Part shown: piece by piece, positions 56,628-64,000 of the stretch
How the letters are laid out: each line of letters opens with the position of its first letter
Numbering within the stretch: the first letter of the stretch is position 1
NCBI GenBank assembly: GCA_013151645.1
Contig: JAADHU010000063.1
Span: forward strand, 1-64,000
Reading direction: 5' to 3'
Source of the DNA: Gammaproteobacteria bacterium
Lineage (GTDB): Bacteria; Pseudomonadota; Gammaproteobacteria; Steroidobacterales; Woeseiaceae
DNA length: 64,000 bases
Notes under the pieces: generated by a model
Told to the model about the DNA's origin: nothing
The model's input: only the letters and a program-made list of their open reading frames with translations
Databases searched by the model: none
Made by a program: the position numbers and the translations under genes

Positions 56628-57548
56628 ATGCCGCATAAATCGACCATGAACTGGGACGACACGCGTTTATTTCTGGCCCTCGCGCGCAGCGGTTCAGCCC
56701 GAGCCACCGCCGCGGAGCAAGGTATCAGCCATTCCACCGTGACCCGCCGCGTTGAACATCTCGAATCGGACCTGGGAGCGCGGCTATTCGACCGGGACGT
56801 GCGTGGCTATCGCTTGACGGGGGCCGGTGAGCTCATGATGAAATCGGCTCTGCGCGCGGAGGAAGCGTTGCTGGCCGCAGAGCGACAACTGCAGGGGCGC
56901 GATGCACAACTAACCGGCGAGATTCGTTTTACGACGGCAAACGTCATCGCGATGCGCCTGATCATGGATGACCTGGTGGAATTCACCCGGCTATATCCCG
57001 AAATTGATCTGAACGTCATGACCTCCGACGATTCGCTTAATCTCAGCCGGCGCGAGGCCGACGTAGCGTTGCGAATCATGAGGCGCAGCTCAAGCCCGCC
57101 GGAAGACCTCATTGGTCGAAAACTGGTCACCATCAAGAGTTGCTATTACGCCAGCAAGGCCTATCTCGCCGAAAACGATCCTGACCGTTCGAACAGCAGC
57201 GCGCGATGGATCGGCTGGGATGATTTCGAACGATTTCCGGCCTGGGTAAAAGCATCGCCGTTCCCGCGACTGCCGGTCTATGGAAGACTGAACGATGTCA
57301 TGCTGCAAGCCGAAGCGGCGAGCCGCGGCCTGGGTCTGACGGTTCTGCCGTGCTTTTTCGGCGACCGTGTTGAGGAACTGCAGCGCGTTCCAAACTGCGA
57401 GCCTTACTCCAGCTACGACATTTGGATGTTGACCCACCCGGATCTTCGGGACGCCGCGCGTATGCGGACGTTTCGTACGTTCATTGCCGAGTCAATCGAG
57501 CGCAAGCACGGCAGGCTCGTGGGCAAACCGGAACTCGAACACGGCTAG
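56628..57548 (+). CDS. LysR-family transcriptional regulator
   Basis: A 306-residue regulator. The N-terminal winged helix (about 7-66; MNWDDTRLFLALARSGSARA, VTRRVEHLESDLGARLFDR) is followed by a LysR effector domain. M7 is a possible alternative start. It lies 133 bases upstream of the DUF427-egtD-egtB group on the same strand and could regulate it, though it may act elsewhere. The GC-rich gap after it includes no obvious terminator. Confidence 0.86.
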   Translation: MPHKSTMNWDDTRLFLALARSGSARATAAEQGISHSTVTRRVEHLESDLGARLFDRDVRGYRLTGAGELMMKSALRAEEALLAAERQLQGRDAQLTGEIRFTTANVIAMRLIMDDLVEFTRLYPEIDLNVMTSDDSLNLSRREADVALRIMRRSSSPPEDLIGRKLVTIKSCYYASKAYLAENDPDRSNSSARWIGWDDFERFPAWVKASPFPRLPVYGRLNDVMLQAEAASRGLGLTVLPCFFGDRVEELQRVPNCEPYSSYDIWMLTHPDLRDAARMRTFRTFIAESIERKHGRLVGKPELEHG

Positions 57549-57681
57549 GACGCCGCGACGAGCGACGGGGGCGCCGGTCACGAACGTTTTGCCTATTACG
57601 GTCTAAATATCGACCATAGCGTATTATTTTTGCCTGTATCGGTACAAAAACTGTCCGGATAAACTGGCCGTCAAGTAGATT

Positions 57682-58092
57682 ATGGAGTCGATTTACATGC
57701 GCGCAAGTTTGGGGCCCTCACCCGGCACGGCCCGTTATCCGGAACACATCGTCGATATCCAAACCAGCAAGCGGGTTTGGCGGGTACTATTGAACGGACG
57801 CACGTTAGCGAAAAGCAACAACGTTCTGTTGCTCAACGAGAGTGGCTATGAACCGGTCGCCTATTTTCCACCGCAGGACGTGGGCATTGAAAGCCTGTCG
57901 CCAAGCGAGGCGCAAACCACTTGCCCGTTCAAGGGACGGGCCGATTACTTTGCAGCGAGCGTCAACGGCAAGCAAACAGATATCGCGTGGGTTTATCCGG
58001 CCGTTTATGATGAGGTTGAAGCGATTGCTGGTTACGTTGCGTTCTACCGTGATCGGGTTGTCGTCAAGTCGGAGGAAGTCGATGAAAAGTAG
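57682..58092 (+). CDS. DUF427-domain protein
   Basis: A 136-residue protein of the DUF427 family. Landmarks are GRTLAKSNNVLLLNESGYEPVAY (in two parts) and TTCPFKGRADYFAA, with AWVYPAVYDE. DUF427 proteins are small beta-rich domains of unknown function. Its 3' end overlaps the egtD start by 11 bases, so co-translation with EgtD is expected. It is thus a candidate accessory of ergothioneine metabolism. Confidence 0.85.
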   Translation: MESIYMRASLGPSPGTARYPEHIVDIQTSKRVWRVLLNGRTLAKSNNVLLLNESGYEPVAYFPPQDVGIESLSPSEAQTTCPFKGRADYFAASVNGKQTDIAWVYPAVYDEVEAIAGYVAFYRDRVVVKSEEVDEK

Positions 58093-59050
58093 TGCGGCGA
58101 AACGGCAGACGGAATACCTTCAGACGGAACGGGAACAGTTTCTCGGCGATGTCCTCGCCGGACTCCAGGCCGACCGCAAAACGCTGAACCCGAAGTACTT
58201 TTATGACGCGACCGGCAGCCAATTGTTCGAACAAATCACCGCGTTGCCTGAATATTATATTACCCGTACGGAAACCAGCATGATGCGACAGGTCGTCAAG
58301 CGACTCGGTGAGTATTGCGACGGGGTGCAGGCGATTGTTGAATTCGGTAGTGGCTCTGGCGAACGCAGCGACATTCTACTATCCGCATTGCCGGGCATTA
58401 CCAGTTACGTACCCATTGACGTTTCGGAAGAATTGCTGGCCTCGACTGCGAATGGTGTCAACGCATCGTATCCGCACATTAAGGTACAGCCGCTGATCGC
58501 CGACTTCACCGAAAGTATGCAGCTGCCGTCCGCAACGCCGGAGCGCCGCCTGGGTTACTTCCCCGGATCGACGATTGGCAATTTCCTGCCGGCGGAAGCG
58601 ATCGGGTTCCTGCAGAACGCCCGTCGGTTACTGGGCACGCATGCGAAAATGCTGATTGGTGTTGATCTCACCAAGGCCGTCAAAAAACTCGAGTGCGCCT
58701 ATGACGATGCGGCGGGTGTCACTGGTCGATTCAACAAGAATGTATTAACTCGTATCAACGAGGAGCTCGATGCCGATTTCGTTTTGAAAAATTTCGCCCA
58801 CCAGGCGTTCTTCGATCATGACCGTTCGCGAATCGAAATGCACCTGGTCAGCCTCGCCGATCAGCGAGTCTCGATCGATGGCATGCACAAAGTGGAGTTT
58901 CGCGCCGGAGAAACTATTCATACCGAGAATTCTCACAAGTACACTGTTGAGGGCTTTCGCCAGCTGGCCAGCAAAGCCGGCTGGCACAGTACGACCGACT
59001 GGGTAGACGATGAACGTCTGTTTAGCGTACACCTGCTGGAAACCAACTAG
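58082..59050 (+). CDS. egtD: L-histidine N-alpha-methyltransferase
   Basis: A 322-residue SAM-dependent methyltransferase of the EgtD family. YFYDATGSQLFEQIT and VEFGSGSGERS (SAM site) with DVSEELL and GSTIGNFLP are characteristic. It trimethylates histidine to hercynine, the first step of ergothioneine synthesis. The frame extends far upstream, but ATG 58082 follows GGAGGAAG and gives the family N-terminus. It lies 20 bases before egtB. Confidence 0.93.
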   Translation: MKSSAAKRQTEYLQTEREQFLGDVLAGLQADRKTLNPKYFYDATGSQLFEQITALPEYYITRTETSMMRQVVKRLGEYCDGVQAIVEFGSGSGERSDILLSALPGITSYVPIDVSEELLASTANGVNASYPHIKVQPLIADFTESMQLPSATPERRLGYFPGSTIGNFLPAEAIGFLQNARRLLGTHAKMLIGVDLTKAVKKLECAYDDAAGVTGRFNKNVLTRINEELDADFVLKNFAHQAFFDHDRSRIEMHLVSLADQRVSIDGMHKVEFRAGETIHTENSHKYTVEGFRQLASKAGWHSTTDWVDDERLFSVHLLETN

Positions 59051-59070
59051 GTAAGGACGGCATTCAGACG

Positions 59071-60336
59071 ATGGTTACCGTGGCAAATTCGAATCAAGCC
59101 AGTGACTCCCCGGAGTCACTGGCTGATCGATACGTGCGAATTCGTGGCACGACGCTGTCGCTGTGCGCTCACCTCGCGCCAGAGGATTATGTCGTCCAGA
59201 GCATGCCAGACGTAAGCCCGACCAAGTGGCACCTGGCGCACACAAGCTGGTTTTTCGAACGCTTTGTGCTTGTGCCAAACGCGCACCGCTACCAGTGCTT
59301 CGATGCGCACTATCATTACCTGTTCAATTCCTACTACTACAGTGCCGGACAAATGCACGCGCGTCCGAGGCGCGGATTGCTGACACGTCCATTGGTCAGC
59401 GAAATTCTGAATTATCGGCAGTATGTCGATGCTGCTGTCGGCGAGCTGCTGAACGATTCGCGACAAGATTCTGAAATCGCGTCAATCATCGAACTCGGCC
59501 TGCATCATGAGCAGCAACACCAGGAACTGCTGCTGACCGATATCAAACACGTTTTCTCCCGTAATCCAATGCAGCCCGTCGTACATCCCGATCTTGTCGT
59601 GCCGGCACGCGCATCGTCGTCGTCGCATCGTTTCGTTTCAGGCACGAATGGAATACGTGAGTTTGGTGCAACCAGTGAGCGTTTCTGTTTCGACAACGAG
59701 ACACCGCGACATTCGGTGTTATTGCACGAACATTCCATTGGCTCGCGCCTGATCACCAACGAGGAATACGCGGAGTTCATGCAGGACGGCGGCTATCGGG
59801 AAAACGGCTTGTGGCTGTCTGACGGCTGGGCAACCGTTCAGGAGCGTGGCTGGAACCGACCGCTCTACTGGAGTGAAGACGGTGAGTCGGAATTCACACT
59901 GGGCGGAACAATGCCCATCAATCCCGCCGCGCCGGTGACTCACGTGAGTTTTTACGAAGCGGACGCATTCGCACGGTGGGCCGGAGCCCGGTTAGCCACC
60001 GAGTTTGAATGGGAATCCGCGGCCAACGAAGTCCCGGTCGCCGGTAATCTGCTCGACGCCATGCGCTGGCACCCGGCCCCCGCCGAAAGCGAGCAGATGT
60101 TCGGCGATGTGTGGGAATGGACTTCTTCGTCCTATGCCGCATACCCCGGCTTCAAACCCCTGGATGGGTCGTTGGGGGAATACAATGGCAAATTCATGTG
60201 TAACCAGATGACGGTTCGCGGTGGCTCCTGCGTCACGTCCGACGATCACATCCGGGCCAGTTATCGCAGTTTTTTTCATGCCGATGCACGCTGGCAGTTT
60301 CTCGGCATTCGTCTTGCCAAGGACGGCGCTCCCTAG
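59071..60336 (+). CDS. egtB: Ergothioneine biosynthesis sulfoxide synthase
   Basis: A 421-residue EgtB. The N-terminal DinB-like part has iron ligands in WHLAHTSWFFE (His54 or His57) and HEQQHQE (His146 and His150, the HX3HXE motif). The C-terminal formylglycine-generating-enzyme-like domain (about 190-420) ends RASYRSFFHADARWQFLGIR. It joins hercynine to a thiol (gamma-glutamylcysteine or cysteine) using O2 and Fe(II). It follows egtD by 20 bases. No egtC or egtE is in the window. Confidence 0.93.
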   Translation: MVTVANSNQASDSPESLADRYVRIRGTTLSLCAHLAPEDYVVQSMPDVSPTKWHLAHTSWFFERFVLVPNAHRYQCFDAHYHYLFNSYYYSAGQMHARPRRGLLTRPLVSEILNYRQYVDAAVGELLNDSRQDSEIASIIELGLHHEQQHQELLLTDIKHVFSRNPMQPVVHPDLVVPARASSSSHRFVSGTNGIREFGATSERFCFDNETPRHSVLLHEHSIGSRLITNEEYAEFMQDGGYRENGLWLSDGWATVQERGWNRPLYWSEDGESEFTLGGTMPINPAAPVTHVSFYEADAFARWAGARLATEFEWESAANEVPVAGNLLDAMRWHPAPAESEQMFGDVWEWTSSSYAAYPGFKPLDGSLGEYNGKFMCNQMTVRGGSCVTSDDHIRASYRSFFHADARWQFLGIRLAKDGAP

Positions 60337-60426
60337 CCCGAACTATTCCGGAATGACTCGGCCATGAACCGACCATTGTGGAATCGAGCCAGTCTGGGAG
60401 TCCGCGAGTACTTTGGTCAAGTCGAG

Positions 60427-61659
60427 TCAGGATTTCGACACTGAATACTCTGTTTGGTCGAGCTGAGAATGCAAGGCGCTGGCCGGATTGTGCCGCCAGT
60501 TGTACAGCATGCCCAGAAACAGCAGCCCGGCGAAGCCGGTGGCCAGCATGAAACCGTATTTCACGTCGCCGAAGGAATCGCCGACGACACCCATCAAGAA
60601 TGGTCCGGCTGCGGCCGCGACAGCGGTGAAAAACAGGATGACGCCCGCTACGGTACCGTGTTCGGATTTGTTAAAACAACTGATGCCCTTTGAATTTAGC
60701 GTTGGATACATCATCGACATGAACAAGCCGGACAAAGGCAGCAAAACAACGGCGACCCCAAGACCGAAAATCATGCTGCCGAGGTAGCACAGAAAAATTC
60801 CCAAACTAAAGAGCAACATTACCGTCGTCCATGGAAAACGATGTAACACCCATGTGCCCAGGAAACGACCGGCGGCACGCAATACGAAAAATATGGTCAA
60901 AGCGTAGGTCGCCCACCAAACCAGATCGCCGTCGTATTCCTTTAAGAATGTTGGCATCCAGACGTAAATTGCGACCTCGGTCGCCACGTATAGCGCGATC
61001 GCCAGCGAAAACCCGAGCGCATACGGGTTCTTCATCATTCTGACCGTTTGTTTGATACCAATTTTTTTCGTGGTCGTTTTTTTTGTTTTCGGATAGCTCG
61101 TAAGTAACGCCATCAAGAATAATACGACGCACATGCTCCCGGCTACTACGTAGAGAATTTTCCAGGACATGCCGTTCGCAAGCAACGCAGTGACGATCGC
61201 CGGTCCAATAATGGCTCCTACGCCGAAGAAACCTTCTACGGTGTTCATCGTCGAAGTGTGTTGCTTCGTCGATGTCGAAATATCTCCAATCAACGCCAGC
61301 GCACCGGTCTTGAACACGCCGATCGCGGCGCCTGACACGAACAGCAACACCAGAAAGAATTCAAAGCTGTTGCCCGTTGCAAAGAGGAAACTTGCGGCAC
61401 CGTACAGAAACAGACCGATCAGGATGGTTGGTTTCCGCCCGAGTCTGTCGGCCAGAAAACCGAGCATTACGCCCGACAGCGCTATGGCGGCCATTGTTGC
61501 ATAGTGAAAGGCACCCGCCTGTTTCAGACTCAGGCCGTACTCCTCGATAACTTGCGGGATAATTACGCCGACTGCATCAGTGGTCATTGCGAACATCAGG
61601 AACATCAGATAGGTAAGCAAGCGTATCGCTCGCAGACCATCTTTCTGACCGCCGATCAT
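60427..61659 (-). CDS. MFS transporter, probable sugar carrier
   Basis: A 410-residue carrier with 12 predicted helices. The A-loop FLADRLGRKPT between helices 2 and 3 is the MFS signature. Its ATG overlaps the sucrose phosphorylase stop (ATGA), and it is the last gene of a ROK kinase-phosphorylase-carrier operon, so it probably imports the disaccharide. Its own family assignment does not prove sucrose. It converges on egtB. Confidence 0.85.
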   Translation of the reverse strand: MIGGQKDGLRAIRLLTYLMFLMFAMTTDAVGVIIPQVIEEYGLSLKQAGAFHYATMAAIALSGVMLGFLADRLGRKPTILIGLFLYGAASFLFATGNSFEFFLVLLFVSGAAIGVFKTGALALIGDISTSTKQHTSTMNTVEGFFGVGAIIGPAIVTALLANGMSWKILYVVAGSMCVVLFLMALLTSYPKTKKTTTKKIGIKQTVRMMKNPYALGFSLAIALYVATEVAIYVWMPTFLKEYDGDLVWWATYALTIFFVLRAAGRFLGTWVLHRFPWTTVMLLFSLGIFLCYLGSMIFGLGVAVVLLPLSGLFMSMMYPTLNSKGISCFNKSEHGTVAGVILFFTAVAAAAGPFLMGVVGDSFGDVKYGFMLATGFAGLLFLGMLYNWRHNPASALHSQLDQTEYSVSKS

Positions 61660-63137
61660 TGTTCGATCCGCGTCAACGTATCGGATATCCGATACTGCGT
61701 AACAAGACCCTGCTCATTGACGATAATTTTCCCGTCCTGGTTTTCGAAATCCACCAACAACTCGATAGAGCCCCGCTTACTTTTCCAACTCAATCGCAAT
61801 TGATGGTCGGGGCAGACATGGGATTTGAATTCGCCACTAAATCCGGCCGCTGTATTGCGAATTCGAATCAATTCACAAAGAGACTGCACGACGGGTCGCT
61901 TCAGGGCATCGTGAATCTCATCGTGCGTATAGTAGTGACGATTGATGTCGCGGCCTACGCCGGTTTTGCGCAGCAAGTGAGTGTCATTCTGTCCAGCCAA
62001 CAGCCCCACGTAGTATACCTGCGGTATACCGGGTGAAAAAAACTGCACAGCCCGGGCAAGCAGGTACAGTTTATCCGAACGGCCGAGAGCGTCGTAGAAC
62101 GTCGTGTTGACCTGGTATATGTCAAGATTGGCAGCGGCGTGACCACTCGCCAAACGACTCTCGCCGCTCGTTCGGGAGCCAATCTGAGTCACCAGCTCTT
62201 CAATTTCGAAGTCTGTCAAAAGACCTGCGCGTTCACCGTCTCGCGCCACATCAATCATTCCGATACCGTCGTGCGTATCGAGCACCGTGATACAGTTCCG
62301 TGGCGAAATCGTAAGCCAGTTTTTCAGCGCCGTCGCATCCGTCGAATAGAGGGTATGCAAAACCAGCGGTGGAAGCGCAAAGTCATAGACCCAGGAGACA
62401 CGCTGTGCAATGTCGATCTGAGTCTGGTGATGGGAATGAATTTCCACCAGAACATCCATCTGATGCTGTGCAGCTGAGCGCCGCAAAGATTCGATGAAGT
62501 CAAAGGTATCGGGCAACATAAAGCATGCCGTCCCTCGCCGCTTGATCGCGTAGCCAACCGCATCCAGCCGTATGCCTCGTACGCCGGAATCCGCGAATAT
62601 CTTGAGAATCGTTTCCAGATATGCCCGACCTGCCGCACTCTCAACATCAACATCCAATTGCCACGGGCTAAAGGTCGTCCAGAAGTCATGCGTCGTATCG
62701 TCGTCAAGCGTAATGGTTGAAAAGGGCAGCCCCGGGCGGGGACGGTAGATCTTCTCAATATCTTCTTCAGGGGAATCGTCCGGAAAAATGTCCTCGCGCC
62801 TGAGAAAGAAGTCCCAGAAGAGAGACTTGGCACCGTTGAGCACGACATCCTGAAACTGGCTTGAGTCACGGGAAACATGATTGACGATCAAGTCACTGAG
62901 TACGTAGGTTTGTTCCGACAGTTCGCGCAGCGTTGTCCAGTCTCCGAGACGTTCATCCACCTTCGTATGATCGACCGGATCGAAGCCCGCATCGGCACCA
63001 TCGCATTTCGTGAAGTAGGGCAACAAATGAACGCCGCCGAAAAGCCCGGCCAATTCGTTGCCCAGAAGCGAGGATATGCCGCGAATATTCCCGCCCAGGC
63101 GATCGACATAGGTAATGAGCTGGACGGCGTTACGCAT
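61656..63137 (-). CDS. Sucrose phosphorylase (GH13_18)
   Basis: A 493-residue glycoside phosphorylase. From ATG 63137 the nucleophile is Asp192 (GIRLDAVGY), the acid/base Glu232 (LVEIHSHH) and the stabiliser Asp290 (DTHDGIG). These numbers coincide with those of Bifidobacterium sucrose phosphorylase, which supports the chosen start; the upstream extension to 63164 is rejected. It splits sucrose with phosphate to glucose 1-phosphate and fructose. Glucosylglycerate phosphorylase is a close alternative. It overlaps the kinase stop by eight bases. Confidence 0.88.
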   Translation of the reverse strand: MRNAVQLITYVDRLGGNIRGISSLLGNELAGLFGGVHLLPYFTKCDGADAGFDPVDHTKVDERLGDWTTLRELSEQTYVLSDLIVNHVSRDSSQFQDVVLNGAKSLFWDFFLRREDIFPDDSPEEDIEKIYRPRPGLPFSTITLDDDTTHDFWTTFSPWQLDVDVESAAGRAYLETILKIFADSGVRGIRLDAVGYAIKRRGTACFMLPDTFDFIESLRRSAAQHQMDVLVEIHSHHQTQIDIAQRVSWVYDFALPPLVLHTLYSTDATALKNWLTISPRNCITVLDTHDGIGMIDVARDGERAGLLTDFEIEELVTQIGSRTSGESRLASGHAAANLDIYQVNTTFYDALGRSDKLYLLARAVQFFSPGIPQVYYVGLLAGQNDTHLLRKTGVGRDINRHYYTHDEIHDALKRPVVQSLCELIRIRNTAAGFSGEFKSHVCPDHQLRLSWKSKRGSIELLVDFENQDGKIIVNEQGLVTQYRISDTLTRIEQ

Positions 63138-64000
63138 GCTCGAACCGTACAGCGCCGGGCTCAAGTGCTTGCCCGGCGAGTATCACCGCGCCTGCAAGAC
63201 CAGCATCACTACCAAGTTCCGGGGCAACGATCAGATCGCTCATCACCCGTACATCATGCATATGGTAGCCACCCAGCAAGTCGAAAAAACGTTTGCGAAC
63301 ACGATTCAGTAGTCCTTTTCGTTCCAGTACACCACCACCGAGTATAATTTTTTCCGGCCCCAGGACTCTGAACAGATTCACACACAGGTAAGCAAGGTAA
63401 CTGGCTTCCAGCGACCAGGCCGGATGATTGTCGGGCAATTCCGCCGCTGGTTTTCCCCACCGGGCTTCGATGGCCATACCCGATGCAAGACCTTCAAGGC
63501 AGCCGTCATGAAACGGGCAACAGCCGGAAAATTTGTCGATCGTTTTATCCTGTGGCACGAACATGTGGCCGCCTTCCGGATGCAGGGGAGATCGAATACT
63601 CTTGCCGCCCTGCACGACTCCGGTACCGATTCCGGTGCCTACGGTAACGTAGACTGACGTTACTGCGTCTCTCGATGCCCCAAGTTGCGATTCCGCCAAC
63701 GCGGCAGCATTGACATCGGTATCGATCGCTACCGGCACTCCCGTCATATGCTCAAGCGCGCCGACAATATTGAACTGCTGCCAGGCCTTTTTCGGAGTTT
63801 CGAGAATCTTGCCGAAATCCGGACTATCGTGATTGAGTTCCAAAGGCCCGAATGCGGCCAGACCACAAGATGCGATTGGATTGAACCTGCTTTTCTGCTC
63901 CAGAAAGAACGCTTCGATGTGGCGCATAGTCGTGTCGGGTGTCGTCGTTGGAATCGATGTCTGGGCAACCAGATGGCTCGGACTCGTAGCGATCGCGCAC
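63130..64000 (-). CDS. ROK-family fructokinase, 5' end outside the window
   Basis: A partial gene: the frame stays open to 64000, and the sequence upstream of the ATG at 63927 still reads like the protein (TSIPTTTPDTT), so the true start lies beyond the window. At least 289 residues are present. The zinc motif GCCPFHDGCLEGLASG and VTVGTGIGTGVV mark a ROK kinase, typically fructokinase. It would phosphorylate the fructose released by sucrose phosphorylase, with which it overlaps. Confidence 0.86.
   Translation of the reverse strand, partial: CAIATSPSHLVAQTSIPTTTPDTTMRHIEAFFLEQKSRFNPIASCGLAAFGPLELNHDSPDFGKILETPKKAWQQFNIVGALEHMTGVPVAIDTDVNAAALAESQLGASRDAVTSVYVTVGTGIGTGVVQGGKSIRSPLHPEGGHMFVPQDKTIDKFSGCCPFHDGCLEGLASGMAIEARWGKPAAELPDNHPAWSLEASYLAYLCVNLFRVLGPEKIILGGGVLERKGLLNRVRKRFFDLLGGYHMHDVRVMSDLIVAPELGSDAGLAGAVILAGQALEPGAVRFEHA

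Overview
The window is a GC-rich chromosomal segment from a Gram-negative heterotroph. A TonB-dependent receptor, Tat-exported enzymes, lipoboxes, a LigAB/Hpa/Mhp-type aromatic gene set and a GTAGGAGCG-type REP sequence point to an environmental gammaproteobacterium, possibly near the Steroidobacterales/Woeseiaceae. That placement is inference. I see no rRNA, tRNA, CRISPR array, transposase or phage gene. Coding density is high and neighbouring stop and start codons often overlap.

Layout. 0.2-3.3 kb: a Tat-exported spermidine-dehydrogenase-like flavoenzyme, a small membrane-anchored protein and a DUF6152 protein. 3.5-7.9 kb: a tight operon of aldehyde dehydrogenase, NRAMP-like carrier and acetolactate-synthase-like TPP enzyme. 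8.1-16.3 kb: sulfatase, MFS carrier, a small membrane-anchored protein beside HupE/UreJ, an FAH-fold enzyme coupled to MhpB, then two paralogous DUF6644-like membrane proteins divergent from a c-type cytochrome. 16.3-25.6 kb (minus strand): TetR-aldehyde dehydrogenase, then TonB-dependent receptor, a benzoylformate-decarboxylase-like enzyme with a Tat signal, an AAHS-type aromatic acid carrier and an IclR regulator. 25.7-30.5 kb (plus strand): tandem OsmC, DUF3179, LigA, LigB and P450 as an overlapping operon. 30.6-34.6 kb (minus): a PaoABC-like molybdo-flavo-iron-sulfur aldehyde oxidoreductase. 34.9-45 kb: a b561-YceI fusion, then an hpa-type homoprotocatechuate region (hpaD, CMD, ligBA, hpaF; divergent DapA-like, FAH, hpaR; hpaB) and an M20 peptidase. 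45-56 kb: cytochrome c lipoprotein, glycosyltransferase, SstT, DUF3592, a second molybdenum hydroxylase (IorAB-like, Tat signal on the large subunit), a PLP decarboxylase and a lipoprotein hydrolase. 56.6-60.3 kb: LysR, DUF427, EgtD, EgtB (ergothioneine). 60.4-64 kb: sucrose phosphorylase, MFS carrier and a ROK fructokinase cut by the window edge.

How the genes may work together. Four class III extradiol systems lie within about 25 kb (MhpB, LigAB, HpaD, a second LigBA). Upstream of them sit a TonB receptor, a Tat-targeted 2-oxoacid decarboxylase, a Tat-targeted aldehyde oxidoreductase and an aromatic acid carrier. The most interesting reading is a periplasmic front end (arylglyoxylate to aryl aldehyde to aryl carboxylate) feeding cytoplasmic hydroxylation and meta-cleavage. 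Two copies of a TACNGTACNGTA palindrome suggest that the TetR protein controls both the divergent TetR/OsmC promoters and the TonB receptor. A second point of interest is ligB of the 28.5 kb operon: its only initiation position that keeps the active site is an ATC codon.
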